Of a stretch of DNA of 64,000 bases, positions 32,027 through 40,458 are shown in pieces. The stretch comes from Cryobacterium sp. SO1 (GTDB lineage Bacteria > Actinomycetota > Actinomycetes > Actinomycetales > Microbacteriaceae), in the NCBI RefSeq assembly GCF_004210215.2, contig NZ_CP067394.1, forward strand, positions 124,001 through 188,000, read 5' to 3'. Positions within the stretch are counted from its first letter, which is position 1. Each line of letters starts with the position of its first letter. Under the pieces are notes generated by a model. The model ran no database searches, had not been told where the DNA came from, and saw only the letters and a list, made by a program, of their open reading frames with translations. The position numbers and the translations under genes are program-made.

Positions 32027-32147
32027 CGCGCGAGCGGGCAGGTCGTGAGTCGCGCCAATGTGCCCAGTCGGGTGTGCTGAGGCCGGACTACGCCGCGACT
32101 CGCGGTCGATGTGCGGAGCGCGCTTGCCGGCATCCGACCGACGACGG

Positions 32148-32159
32148 CATACTCGCCTC
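32148..32159 (+). promoter_or_regulatory. Leaderless promoter -10 box
   Basis: CATACT (32148-32153), then six bases, then ATG at 32160; a one-base variant of TATACT at the same distance as the other leaderless starts. Confidence 0.45.
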
Positions 32160-32600
32160 ATGGACTTTCGCACCGTGATCGAGCAATCCGGCGCCACGGC
32201 CACCGGGATCCCGGTGCCTGACGAGGTGGTCGCCGGCCTGGGCCCCGGCAAGCGGCACGCCATCACCGTCACCCTCAACGGGCACAGCTACCGCAGCTCG
32301 GTCGCTCCCTATCGCGGAAAGTACATGATCGCCCTGAGCGCCGAGAACCGTACGAAGGCCGGCGTGGCCGGAGGCGACGAGGTGGATGTGACGATCGAGC
32401 TGGACGATCAGCCGCGCACCGTCGACGAGCCGGAGGCTCTCCGTGTCGCGCTCGCCGCCGATCCGGCAGCGCGCACCGCTTTCGACGCGCTCTCGTACAG
32501 CAACCAACGCCGGCACGTGCTCGCCATCGAGGGTGCGAAGAGCGACGCCACCCGCCAGCGCCGGCTCGACGTCGTGTTGGCGGAGCTGCAAAGAGCCTGA
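32160..32600 (+). CDS. YdeI/OmpD-associated-family protein with DUF1905
   Basis: 146 residues. The first ~85 residues form the DUF1905 barrel (GPGKRHAITVTLNGHSYRSS, MIALSAENRTKAGVAGGDEV). The end (AFDALSYSNQRRHVLAIEGA, then RQRRLDVVLAEL) is the YdeI-type helical motif, whose SYSNQRR pattern is highly conserved. YdeI relatives have been linked to peptide and bacteriocin tolerance; a role here is unproven. Single gene, probably leaderless. Confidence 0.75.
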   Translation: MDFRTVIEQSGATATGIPVPDEVVAGLGPGKRHAITVTLNGHSYRSSVAPYRGKYMIALSAENRTKAGVAGGDEVDVTIELDDQPRTVDEPEALRVALAADPAARTAFDALSYSNQRRHVLAIEGAKSDATRQRRLDVVLAELQRA

Positions 32601-32653
32601 GCTCAACCCGCGCCACCCACGCCACACAGGCAACCCGGGCTACCCGGCGCGGC

Positions 32654-33016
32654 TCAGCCCGGCAGTCCGAGCGCGGCGCGCACGATCGTCAGTGCCTCGT
32701 CCGGGCTCACGCCGAGCGATTTGGCCCGATCGGCGTACGCCACCGCGGCCAGCTGCGCCTGCCGGTGCGTCGCATTCCCGGTGGCGGCGACGAACGAACC
32801 GAGCCGCCCACGGGTCTCGATCACCTCGTCCTGCTCGAGGGCGCGATAGCTGCGCGCCACAGTGTTCGGCGCCAGACCCAGGTCTTCGGCGAGCCGGCGC
32901 ACCGTGGGCAGTTTGTCGCCGGGCGCGAGGGTACCCGTGCGCACGGCCTCGATCACCTGCATCCGGATCTGTTCGAACGGGGCCGTGGTCGAGTGCGGGT
33001 CGACGACCAGTCTCAT
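32654..33016 (-). CDS. GntR-family regulator, YtrA subfamily
   Basis: 120 residues, the short YtrA type: winged helix-turn-helix (PFEQIRMQVIEAVRTGTLAP, LPTVRRLAEDLGLAPNTVAR) plus a short C-terminal helix pair (QAQLAAVAYADRAKSLGV) for dimerisation, with no large effector domain. Its ATG overlaps the stop of the membrane-protein gene (ATGA). YtrA regulators usually repress the operon that contains them; a matching palindrome lies at 33998-34013. Confidence 0.85.
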   Translation of the reverse strand: MRLVVDPHSTTAPFEQIRMQVIEAVRTGTLAPGDKLPTVRRLAEDLGLAPNTVARSYRALEQDEVIETRGRLGSFVAATGNATHRQAQLAAVAYADRAKSLGVSPDEALTIVRAALGLPG

Positions 33017-33987
33017 GGGCGGCCGCTCTCGACCGGAGCGGCTCCTCCGTGTGCGCCGCGGCGCAGCTCTGCGGCCACGTCCGGCCAGAGTCGGGTGAGG
33101 GAGTGCGGCGGACGGCGTGACCCCACCGAGAGTAGAGCCACACCCACCGAGCCCATGACCAGTGGCACAACGGAAAGGGCCACAGATATGGCGGTTCCGG
33201 TTCCCGACGAGGGTGTCACCGCCGAGCTGACGGAGGTCAGCACCACGACCACACTGCAGAGCGCCCCCAGCGCGGGAGTCTGCACCAGTGCACGCAGCGT
33301 CCAACTGCGGAGAGCATCGGACCACGCCAACTCCATGTCGTTGCCGGCGGGCTGGCCCCGCCCGATCAAGCGAGTCGACAGGATGCGGCCGACTCCGGCC
33401 GATGCGAGCGAGATTATCCACAGCACAAAGCCGGGCCACCACAGAGAAGGGATGCTCGCGTCACTGAGCGCGTCGTCGGGATCAACCAGGATCAGCGCGG
33501 CCACGGCGGCCAGTGCCACTCCGCTGACACCCATGGCAACGGGACCGCACCAGAGGTCGACGGTGGAGAGATAGTCCGAACGGCTCGGCGTGGGCGCCCG
33601 CGCCACGCGAGGACGATCGCCAAGCGAGACGAGCGCCGACCTGAATTCCGCCACACACAGTCCGACGGCACCGCCCAGACCGGTCAGAACGATGAGCATC
33701 AGCCCGGACCATATGCCGCCGTCCGGTGATTCCGGTAGCGCGATAAGAGAAGCTGTCGCAACGAGCAGAGCGATCAGGGTGCCGACCAACACGCCGCGGG
33801 TGCGCGAGCGGATGCGCGCGATCAGGACAGGCTCGACCTCCGGTGTGATCGCCAGGCCAGCGCGTCGGGCGGTATCTCGCAGCGCGTCCGGGCGAATGGC
33901 GGCACCTGGCCGAAGCTGCCACGCGAAGACGACCGTCAGCAGTCCAGCCACGACCAGCAGGGTGATCTCGTACAGGTCCACGGGCAT
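33013..33987 (-). CDS. Polytopic membrane protein, unknown function
   Basis: 324 residues with about seven or eight hydrophobic helices (for example EITLLVVAGLLTVVFAWQL, then VLVGTLIALLVATASLIAL and ALAAVAALILVD). No family signature recognised. Its position upstream of and overlapping a YtrA regulator recalls modules in which YtrA controls membrane or ABC proteins in antibiotic-stress responses. GAGG directly before the ATG is an unusually close ribosome site. A near-consensus promoter and an operator precede it. Confidence 0.75.
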   Translation of the reverse strand: MPVDLYEITLLVVAGLLTVVFAWQLRPGAAIRPDALRDTARRAGLAITPEVEPVLIARIRSRTRGVLVGTLIALLVATASLIALPESPDGGIWSGLMLIVLTGLGGAVGLCVAEFRSALVSLGDRPRVARAPTPSRSDYLSTVDLWCGPVAMGVSGVALAAVAALILVDPDDALSDASIPSLWWPGFVLWIISLASAGVGRILSTRLIGRGQPAGNDMELAWSDALRSWTLRALVQTPALGALCSVVVVLTSVSSAVTPSSGTGTAISVALSVVPLVMGSVGVALLSVGSRRPPHSLTRLWPDVAAELRRGAHGGAAPVESGRP

Positions 33988-33997
33988 CCTCGTTTGT

Positions 33998-34013
33998 TTG
34001 GTATTTGTACCAA
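33998..34013 (-). promoter_or_regulatory. Palindromic operator for the YtrA-type regulator
   Basis: TTGGTA and TACCAA arms separated by four bases, 10 bases before the membrane-protein start and touching the -10 box of its promoter. Position fits repression by the operon's own GntR protein. Confidence 0.6.
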
Positions 34014-34040
34014 GCTAACAAGCCGGGGCGGGCCCGTCAA
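34012..34040 (-). promoter_or_regulatory. Promoter of membrane protein-gntR operon
   Basis: On the minus strand TTGACG (34040-34035), a 17-base spacer and TAGCTT (34017-34012). The operator lies immediately downstream, over the expected start of transcription. Confidence 0.6.
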
Positions 34041-34052
34041 GGGCTGATGAGG

Positions 34053-34490
34053 CTACTCCGCGCTGCGGTGGATCAGCCGGGTGAGCACGATCGCGCTGCG
34101 GGTGTGGTCGACGTTCGGGGCCAGCCGCACCTTCTCCAGCGCCGCCTCGAGTCCCGGGATGTCGCGGGCCCGGATGTGCACGATGGCGTCGGCGCTGCCG
34201 GTCACGGTGCCGGCGTCGACGACCTCCGGCACGCCGGAGAGGATGCGCAACAGTTCGTCGGGCGCCACGGTGCCCCGGCAGAACAGCTCCACGTAGGCCT
34301 CGGTGCTCATCCCGTCGATCGACGGGTCGACCTGGATGGTGAAACCGCGGATGACCTTGTCGGCGACAAGCCGGTCAACGCGTCGTTTTACTGCCGAGGC
34401 TGACAGTCCGACGACGGAACCGATGTCGCCGTAGCCCGCCCGGGCATTCTGGCGGAGGAGGTCGAGGATGCCGCGATCGAGGTTGTCCAT
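34053..34490 (-). CDS. Lrp/AsnC-family transcriptional regulator
   Basis: 145 residues. Helix-turn-helix in residues 1-55 (MDNLDRGILDLLRQNARAGY, LSASAVKRRVDRLVADKVIR) and the RAM ligand domain after it (TEAYVELFC, VTGSADAIVHIRARD). Divergent from the ddaH-like and rocD genes, so it probably senses arginine or ornithine and controls them. ATG at 34490 is six bases after TACACT; an open frame extends further upstream without support. Confidence 0.85.
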   Translation of the reverse strand: MDNLDRGILDLLRQNARAGYGDIGSVVGLSASAVKRRVDRLVADKVIRGFTIQVDPSIDGMSTEAYVELFCRGTVAPDELLRILSGVPEVVDAGTVTGSADAIVHIRARDIPGLEAALEKVRLAPNVDHTRSAIVLTRLIHRSAE

Positions 34491-34502
34491 TCGATCAGTG
34501 TA
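34491..34502 (-). promoter_or_regulatory. Leaderless promoter -10 box of the Lrp gene
   Basis: TACACT (34502-34497) and six bases precede the ATG on the minus strand. Confidence 0.55.
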
Positions 34503-34709
34503 CGCGGAGAAGTTGCGTGATTGCCGTTCGAAACGCGCATTACATGCGCGAATTCGCAGGAAACGTTGATTCATGCTGTGTGACACTAGAAGTGGCGTCC
34601 CTGTGTGATCAGCTTCATTGATCGTACCGGGCTCACGAGAGCGACCTGGTCCGCCACCATCCGCGTTCCGCCAATGCCTCGGACGGCGAACGCCAACAGA
34701 GGAGCTCCA

Positions 34710-35570
34710 GTGTCACTAGATGTCGCATCCGCCACCCCGAACAAGTCGGTGGCGCCCGCCGCGCTGACTCGCACGCCGGTCAAGCGCACCGTCCTGATGT
34801 GCAAACCCGACTACTTCACCGTGGTCTACCGGATCAACCCGTGGATGGACCCGGCCCTGCCGACCGACACGAGCCTGGCCGTCGCCCAGTGGCAGTCGCT
34901 GTACGACACCTACGTCGGCCTCGGCTTCGACGTGCACCTGATCGATCCCATCGACGGCCTGCCCGACATGGTGTACGCCGCCAACGGGGGCTTTGTCATC
35001 GACGGCATCGCCTACGGTGCCAAGTTCACCTACCCGCAGCGCCAGCCCGAGGGCCCCGCGTATATGGACTGGTTCGCCGCCAACGGGCTGGACGTGCGCG
35101 AGCCGGTCGAGATCAACGAGGGCGAGGGCGACTTCCTACTCGTCGGCGATGTGATCCTGGCCGGAACCGGGTTCCGCAGTGCGTCGAACAGCCACGAAGA
35201 GGTCTCGTCCATCTACGGTCGCCCGGTGATCACCCTCACCCTGGTCAACCCGAGTTTCTACCACCTCGACACTGCCGTGGCCGTGCTCGATGACACCAAC
35301 ATCGCCTACCTGCCCAGCGCCTTCGACGCACCGAGCCTGGCGATCCTGCGCGAACGCTACCCCGACGCCATCATCGTGACCGAGGAGGACGCGGCGATCC
35401 TCGGCCTCAACTCCTACTCCGACGGCTACAACGTCGTGATCGCCGCCAAGGCCAAGGACTTCGACCGGCAGCTGCGCGAACGCGGCTACAACCCGATCGG
35501 CGTCGACCTGTCCGAGCTGCTGCTCGGCGGCGGCGGAGTGAAGTGCTGCACCCTGGAGCTGCGCCGATGA
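34710..35570 (+). CDS. ddaH: Guanidino-group hydrolase, dimethylargininase-like (amidinotransferase superfamily)
   Basis: 286 residues from the GTG at 34710 (AGAGGAG six bases upstream); upstream in-frame codons are not protein-like. Fold landmarks: LPDMVYAANGGFV, the acidic EGEGDFLLVGD, catalytic His in PSFYHLDTAVAVL and nucleophile Cys in GGGVKCCTLELRR close to the C-terminus. Family members hydrolyse methylarginine or arginine to citrulline, or arginine to ornithine. The 4-base overlap with rocD, which needs ornithine, makes an arginine-to-ornithine role attractive, but this is inference. The symbol follows the usual annotation. Confidence 0.75.
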   Translation: MSLDVASATPNKSVAPAALTRTPVKRTVLMCKPDYFTVVYRINPWMDPALPTDTSLAVAQWQSLYDTYVGLGFDVHLIDPIDGLPDMVYAANGGFVIDGIAYGAKFTYPQRQPEGPAYMDWFAANGLDVREPVEINEGEGDFLLVGDVILAGTGFRSASNSHEEVSSIYGRPVITLTLVNPSFYHLDTAVAVLDDTNIAYLPSAFDAPSLAILRERYPDAIIVTEEDAAILGLNSYSDGYNVVIAAKAKDFDRQLRERGYNPIGVDLSELLLGGGGVKCCTLELRR

Positions 35571-36844
35571 GCGCCCGTATCGACCAGGCCGAGCTGGCCG
35601 ACCGGACCGGCCTCACCGCGCAGGTGGGCCTGACCGACCAGACCGCGGCCATCGCGCTCGAGAACGAGCACGCCGCCCACAACTACCACCCGCTGGCCGT
35701 CGTTGTCGCCTCCGGCGACGGCGCCTGGGTCACCGACATCAACGGCAAGCGCTACCTGGACTGCCTGGCCGCGTACTCCGCGGTCAACTTCGGCCATTCC
35801 AACCCGGTGCTGTTGGATGCCGCGCGCGCCCAGCTGGGCCGGATCACGCTCACCAGCCGAGCCTTCCACAACGACCAGCTCGGCCCGTTCGTCACCGCGC
35901 TGGCCAGGCTGGCCGGCAAGGACATGGTGCTGCCGATGAACACCGGCGCCGAGGCCGTGGAATCCGGCATCAAGGTGGCCCGCGCCTGGGGCTACCGGGT
36001 CAAGGGTGTCGCGGCGGGGATGGCGAACATCATCGTCGCCGGCGGCAACTTCCACGGTCGCACCACCACGATCATCAGTTTCTCCGACGACGACTCGGCC
36101 CGCGCCGACTTCGGCCCGTTCACACCGGGCTTCCGCACGGTGCCCTACGGGGATGCCGCCGCGCTCGAGGCAGCCATCGACGAGAACACCGTGGCCGTGC
36201 TCATCGAGCCCATCCAGGGCGAGGCCGGTATCGTCGTGCCGCCGGCGGACTACCTGCCCGCGGTGCGGGAGATCACCAGCAGGCACAACGTGCTGTTCAT
36301 CGCCGACGAGATCCAGTCCGGCCTCGGCCGCACCGGGGCCACCTTCGCGGTGGAACTCGCCGGCGTGGTGCCCGACCTGTACCTGCTCGGCAAGGCCCTC
36401 GGCGGCGGCATCGTGCCGGTCTCTGCCGTCGTCGGCAACGCCGACATCCTCGGTGTGCTGCGTCCGGGCGAACACGGGTCCACCTTCGGCGGCAACCCGT
36501 TGGCCGCGGCCGTCGGCCTGGCCGTGGTGAACATGCTCGCCACCGGCGAATACCAGCAGCGCGCCCAGGATCTCGGCGCCCACCTGCACGAGCGCCTGCT
36601 CGGCCTGGTCGGCCACGGGGTGCTCGAGGTGCGCGGCGCCGGGCTCTGGGCCGGCATCGACATCGACCCGGCCCTGGCCAGCGGCCGCGCGGTGTGCGAG
36701 GCACTGATGGAGCGCGGTGTGCTCGCGAAGGACACGCACGGTTCCACCATCCGCCTGGCCCCGCCGCTGGTGGTGGCGGCCGAAGATCTCGACTGGGCCG
36801 TCGACCAGCTTGCCGCAGTGCTCGAGGAGTTCGGCGCCGCGTAG
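35567..36844 (+). CDS. rocD: Ornithine--oxo-acid transaminase
   Basis: 425 residues, class III aminotransferase. LPMNTGAEAVESGIKVAR is the PLP-phosphate region, FIADEIQSGLGRTG carries the cofactor Asp and YLLGKALGGGIVPVSA the Schiff-base Lys. EHAAHNYHPLAVVVASGDG near the start is the typical RocD opening. It moves the delta-amino group of ornithine to 2-oxoglutarate, giving glutamate semialdehyde/P5C, which the PutA protein at 22412 can oxidise. ATG overlaps the ddaH stop (ATGA). Confidence 0.92.
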   Translation: MSARIDQAELADRTGLTAQVGLTDQTAAIALENEHAAHNYHPLAVVVASGDGAWVTDINGKRYLDCLAAYSAVNFGHSNPVLLDAARAQLGRITLTSRAFHNDQLGPFVTALARLAGKDMVLPMNTGAEAVESGIKVARAWGYRVKGVAAGMANIIVAGGNFHGRTTTIISFSDDDSARADFGPFTPGFRTVPYGDAAALEAAIDENTVAVLIEPIQGEAGIVVPPADYLPAVREITSRHNVLFIADEIQSGLGRTGATFAVELAGVVPDLYLLGKALGGGIVPVSAVVGNADILGVLRPGEHGSTFGGNPLAAAVGLAVVNMLATGEYQQRAQDLGAHLHERLLGLVGHGVLEVRGAGLWAGIDIDPALASGRAVCEALMERGVLAKDTHGSTIRLAPPLVVAAEDLDWAVDQLAAVLEEFGAA

Positions 36845-36884
36845 CCCGCGGTACACCCGGCCATCGGGCTGCTCCGGGGCGCAC

Positions 36885-36968
36885 AACTCCTGCAATCTCC
36901 CGCGGATGCGTGGTGCCGCCCCGAAATCACGGGGCGAACACGTGCCCGCGGCAAATTCAGCAGGAGTT
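36885..36968. repeat. Nested inverted repeats between convergent rocD and lldD
   Basis: AACTCCTGC (36885-36893) pairs with GCAGGAGTT (36960-36968), and an inner hairpin GCCCCG/CGGGGC lies near 36918-36935. A possible shared transcription end, though no T-run follows. Confidence 0.45.
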
Positions 36969-36982
36969 ATGCATCCTGGGGC

Positions 36983-37027
36983 GGGGGCGGCGGGGGCGGC
37001 GGGGGCGGCGGGGGCGGCGGGGGCGGC
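36983..37027 (+). repeat. Five exact tandem copies of GGGGGCGGC
   Basis: A 9-base unit repeated five times without error, just before the lldD end. Runs of five G with short spacers could fold into G-quadruplex on the plus strand. Exact copies suggest a length-variable locus. Confidence 0.85.
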
Positions 37028-37065
37028 GCCCGGGCCAGCGAGCCGTGCTGGGTGTCGCGGCGGGG

Positions 37066-38340
37066 TCAGAGGCGGCCGGGCAGCCCCTCCATGGCTTGCG
37101 CCGCCAGCGGGTCGATGCGGCCCAGTCGGGTGAGCTGGGTGACGTGGGCAGGCTTGAGCTCCTCGAGCGAGTTCACGCCCAGCAGTCGCATGGTGCGGGC
37201 CACCTGGTCGGAGAGGATCTGGATGGCCCGGTCGACGCCGGCCTCGCCGCCGGCCATCAGGCCGTACAGGTAGGCGCGGCCGATCATGGTGAACCGGGCG
37301 CCGAGCGCCACGGAGGCCACAATGTCGGCGCCGCTCATGATGCCGGTGTCCAGGTGCACCTCGAGGTCGTTGCCCACCTCGCGGGCCACGCTAGGCAGCA
37401 GGTGGAACGGGATCGGCGCCCGGTCCAGCTGCCGGCCGCCGTGGTTGGACAGGGTGATGCCGTCCACACCGAGGTCGGCCAGTTTCTTCGCGTCGGCCAG
37501 ATTCTGCACCCCCTTCACCACGAGCTTGCCCGGCCACTGGTCCTTGATCCAGGCGAGGTCCTCGAAGGTCACGGTGGGGTCGAACATGGTGTCGAGCAGC
37601 TCGCCCACCGTGCCGCTCCAACGGTCCAGGCTGGCGAAGGCCAGCGGCTCGGTGGTGAGGAAGTTGATCCACCATTCCGGACGCGGCAGCGCGTTCACCA
37701 CGGTGCCCAGGGTGAGCTGGGGCGGGATGGAGAAACCGTTGCGCTTGTCGCGCAAGCGTGCGCCCGCCACGGGCACGTCCACGGTCACGAGCAGGGTGTC
37801 GAAGCCTGCGGCGGCGGCTCGCTCCACCAGCGCCATGGACCGGTCGCGGTCCTTCCACATGTAGAGCTGGAACCAGTTGCGGCCGTGCGGGTTGGCGGCC
37901 TTGACGTCTTCGATGGCCGTGGTGCCCATGGTCGACAGCGAGAACGGGATGCCGGCCTTAGCGGCCGCGTGGGCGCCGGCGATCTCGCCCTCGGTCTGCA
38001 TCATCCGGGTGAAGCCGGTGGGGGCGATGCCGAACGGTTGCGCGACGGGAGAACCGAGCACGTCCCAGCCGGTGGACACCGTCGACACGTCGCGCAGGAT
38101 GGACGGCTGGAACTCGATGTCCTCGAAGGCCTGGCGGGCGCGCTGCAGCGAGATCTCTCCCTCCGCGGCGCCCTCGGTGTAGTCGAACGCGGCCTTGGGG
38201 GTGCGCTTCTTGGCGATGGCGCGCAGGTCATGGATGGTCAGCGCCGCGTCGAGGCGGCGCTTCTTGGCGTTGAGCTCGGGCGCTTTGAACTGCAGGAGCG
38301 GAGCGAGGTCTGTGATCTTGGGAAGGCGGCGGTCAACCAT
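37066..38340 (-). CDS. lldD: L-lactate dehydrogenase (FMN-dependent, quinone-linked)
   Basis: 424 residues, alpha-hydroxy-acid dehydrogenase barrel. [81 protein letters not shown] and [13 protein letters not shown] (catalytic His and Arg) are all present, then [18 protein letters not shown]. It oxidises L-lactate to pyruvate at the membrane. ATG at 38340 with AGGAC upstream. It lies 38 bases after a FadR-type regulator in the same direction. Confidence 0.88.
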   Translation of the reverse strand: MVDRRLPKITDLAPLLQFKAPELNAKKRRLDAALTIHDLRAIAKKRTPKAAFDYTEGAAEGEISLQRARQAFEDIEFQPSILRDVSTVSTGWDVLGSPVAQPFGIAPTGFTRMMQTEGEIAGAHAAAKAGIPFSLSTMGTTAIEDVKAANPHGRNWFQLYMWKDRDRSMALVERAAAAGFDTLLVTVDVPVAGARLRDKRNGFSIPPQLTLGTVVNALPRPEWWINFLTTEPLAFASLDRWSGTVGELLDTMFDPTVTFEDLAWIKDQWPGKLVVKGVQNLADAKKLADLGVDGITLSNHGGRQLDRAPIPFHLLPSVAREVGNDLEVHLDTGIMSGADIVASVALGARFTMIGRAYLYGLMAGGEAGVDRAIQILSDQVARTMRLLGVNSLEELKPAHVTQLTRLGRIDPLAAQAMEGLPGRL

Positions 38341-38378
38341 GGACTGTCCTGTTCTGGGCGGGGGCGGGTCGGTGGGAG

Positions 38379-39140
38379 TCAGCGGGAGGCCGGTGTGAGC
38401 CGGGTCTCGGCGTAATAGCCGGAAATGTGCGCGTGCACGAGACCGTGGGCGCCGGTCGGGTCTGCGGCCTCGATGGCCGCCAGGATGCCCCGATGCTCGG
38501 CACGCAGACGCGCGGAGGTGTCCGGCCAGGAGGCGAGTCTCTCGACCCCGGCGCGCACATACCCCTCGATGGCGCTGCGCAGCCCGGCCATCGTGGCGAT
38601 CACCACCTGATTGCCGCAGGCCTCGGCCAGCGACAGGTGGAAGGCCGCGTCGAGGGTGAGGAATTCGTCTTCGGACAGGCCCGGGGCATCCATCGCGTCG
38701 AGCAGTTGAGCGCACCGGCCCAGGTCGGGGTCGCGGCGGTCGGGATGCAGCAGCGCCGCCGACAACACGGCCTCGGCAAGCTCGGCGGCCACGGCGGTTT
38801 CGAGCACCAGCCGGGTCTTCACGATGTCGGCCACCGGGAAGCCCTGGGCCGCGACCTGGAGGCGCATCAGAGCACTCATGCCGCCGCCGGGCAGTGCCAC
38901 GATGATCGCGCCGGCGGTGGGTCCGGAGCCCACGTTGGTGCGCACGAGCCCGAGCACCTCGAGCACCCGGATGGCTTCGCGCACGCTCGAGCGGCCCACG
39001 CCCAGCTCCGTGGCCAGGGCGCGCTCGCCGGGGAGCCGGTCGCCGGGCTTCAGTCGACCGCCGAGCAGGGCGTGTTCGATGTGGGTGAGCACGATCTCCC
39101 AGGCACGGCGTTCGTCGACGGTCACGGTGTCCTCCTCCAT
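38379..39140 (-). CDS. FadR/LldR-type GntR regulator
   Basis: 253 residues. Winged helix near residues 15-75 ([37 protein letters not shown]), then an FCD domain ([44 protein letters not shown]) with the His and Asp residues that bind metal and carboxylate ligands. Upstream of lldD, so lactate is the likely signal. A perfect palindrome of FadR-family type lies 75 bases before its start. GGAGGA lies inside its first codons, so a GTG a few codons later (TVDERRAW) is an alternative start. Confidence 0.88.
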   Translation of the reverse strand: MEEDTVTVDERRAWEIVLTHIEHALLGGRLKPGDRLPGERALATELGVGRSSVREAIRVLEVLGLVRTNVGSGPTAGAIIVALPGGGMSALMRLQVAAQGFPVADIVKTRLVLETAVAAELAEAVLSAALLHPDRRDPDLGRCAQLLDAMDAPGLSEDEFLTLDAAFHLSLAEACGNQVVIATMAGLRSAIEGYVRAGVERLASWPDTSARLRAEHRGILAAIEAADPTGAHGLVHAHISGYYAETRLTPASR

Positions 39141-39214
39141 TGGCGGGCTGTGGGTCTGGCGTGCTGTCGGTCTGACGCGCGGTGTTCAGATGCGCGGCGC
39201 TGTGCACGCTGATC

Positions 39215-39231
39215 ATGTGGTCTGACCACAT
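39215..39231. promoter_or_regulatory. FadR-family operator before the regulator-lldD operon
   Basis: ATGTGGTC-T-GACCACAT, a perfect 17-base palindrome containing TGGTCTGACCA, which fits the FadR-family pattern TNGTNNNACNA. Confidence 0.75.
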
Positions 39232-39357
39232 AGCCTAGCCAGCCGACGCGCAATAATCCAGCCCGGCCCTTGGCCGGTTCTGCCGGGAGCTGACGGGAGG
39301 AGCGGTCGGGCCGGTGAGGTCCCCACGGCCCAAGAAGGACTCCGGCGGGGCGTGCGC

Positions 39358-39729
39358 TCAGCGGGACTGGCGTCGCTTGCCCGGCGCGGACTGGCCCTTG
39401 ACGGCGGGCGCGCGCCCGCGACCCTTTGAGGCCTTGGCCTTGCCGCCGCCGGATCCGCTGCTGTTGCCCGAGCCCTGGGAGGGGCCGCCGGCCGGGGGCA
39501 TGTGGGCCAGCAGCCCCTTGGACTCCGCGAGTAGGGCGATCCCGGCCTCGGTGAGGTAGGGGTTGTCGGCGGCAGGCTCGAAGAGCGCAACGCCGAGCTC
39601 GGTTTCCAGCGCGGCGACCGACTTCATCAGCGTCGTGCGCGACACGTTGAGGTTCTTCGCGGCACGAGCGATGTCCAGTTCCTCGGCGACGGCGACAAAA
39701 CGCCGGAGCAATGTGGTGTCCACGGGCAT
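39358..39729 (-). CDS. HTH-only LysR-type protein with basic low-complexity tail
   Basis: 123 residues. Residues 1-62 are a LysR-type winged helix (LLRRFVAVAEELDIARAAKN, VSRTTLMKSVAALETELGVA, LFEPAADNPYLTEAG). There is no effector domain. Instead, a Gly/Ser-rich stretch leads into a Lys/Arg-rich end (GGGKAKASKGRGRAPAVKG, then GKRRQSR), resembling actinobacterial nucleoid-protein tails. It could be a DNA-binding architectural protein or an autonomous regulator rather than a truncated LysR. ATG at 39729, AGAGAGG directly before it. DJ-1 family gene ends 42 bases upstream in the same direction. Confidence 0.7.
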   Translation of the reverse strand: MPVDTTLLRRFVAVAEELDIARAAKNLNVSRTTLMKSVAALETELGVALFEPAADNPYLTEAGIALLAESKGLLAHMPPAGGPSQGSGNSSGSGGGKAKASKGRGRAPAVKGQSAPGKRRQSR

Positions 39730-39770
39730 CCTCTCTGCCGCACGCGCCAGTCGCGTACCTGCAGTACAGG

Positions 39771-40361
39771 TTACGCGGTGGCAGCGGCCTCCACGGGCCT
39801 GGCCTGCACCCTGGCGTCGTCGAGGAGCTTCATGAACTCGCGCATCCACTCGGGGTGGTCGGGCCAGGCCCGACCGGAGACCAGGTTGCCGTCCACGACG
39901 GCCGCGCCGTTCTCGAAGGTGCCGCCGCCCAGTTCCACGTCGAGTTTGAGCGCCGGATACGCCGACGAGGTGCGACCGTGCAGCACGCCAGCGGCGGCGA
40001 GCAACAGGGGTCCGTGACAGAGGGCGGCGACCGGTGCGTTGGTCTCGAAGAAATACCGCACGATGCGCTGGGCGTCTTCGTCATTGCGGATGTATTCCGG
40101 CGCGCGGCCGCCGGGAACCACTACGGCCAGGTAGTCGGCCGGATTCACATCCCGGAACGCGATGTCGGCGGCCAGAGTATGGCCGAGCTTCTCGGTGTAC
40201 GTGTCGAAGCCGTCCACGAAGTCGTGCACGACGAACTGCAGGGTCTTCTTCTCCGGGGCGGCGATGTGCACATCGTAGCCGGCCTCGCGCAGCCGCTGGT
40301 AGGGGTAGAACACCTCGAGGGTCTCGGCGGCGTCTCCGGTGAGGATGATGATCTTCTCCAT
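39771..40361 (-). CDS. DJ-1/PfpI family protein
   Basis: 196 residues. DJ-1/PfpI fold with the nucleophile elbow VAALCHGPLLLAAAG (Cys-His) and the conserved Glu in the first strand region (GDAAETLEVFYP); DYLAVVVPGGRAPEYIRNDE is the family G-G-R-A-P-E motif. Members include proteases, glyoxalases and deglycases; FVVHDFVDGFDTYTEKLGHT and PDHPEWM suit the protease-like or chaperone group. GAGAGG before the ATG. Possibly co-transcribed with the HTH protein downstream. Confidence 0.85.
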   Translation of the reverse strand: MEKIIILTGDAAETLEVFYPYQRLREAGYDVHIAAPEKKTLQFVVHDFVDGFDTYTEKLGHTLAADIAFRDVNPADYLAVVVPGGRAPEYIRNDEDAQRIVRYFFETNAPVAALCHGPLLLAAAGVLHGRTSSAYPALKLDVELGGGTFENGAAVVDGNLVSGRAWPDHPEWMREFMKLLDDARVQARPVEAAATA

Positions 40362-40458
40362 GGCATACCTCTCTGTATGAGCCTATTTGTGCCCTCCGTG
40401 GGGCAGGGTATGCCCGCCAGCATCCGTCGGTCGCCGGCCGGCCGCAACCCCTGGCCGA

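Noticed and set aside
36983..37027. CRISPR-like array
   Set aside because: Repeats are 9 bases, perfectly adjacent and without spacers. No cas genes lie in the window.
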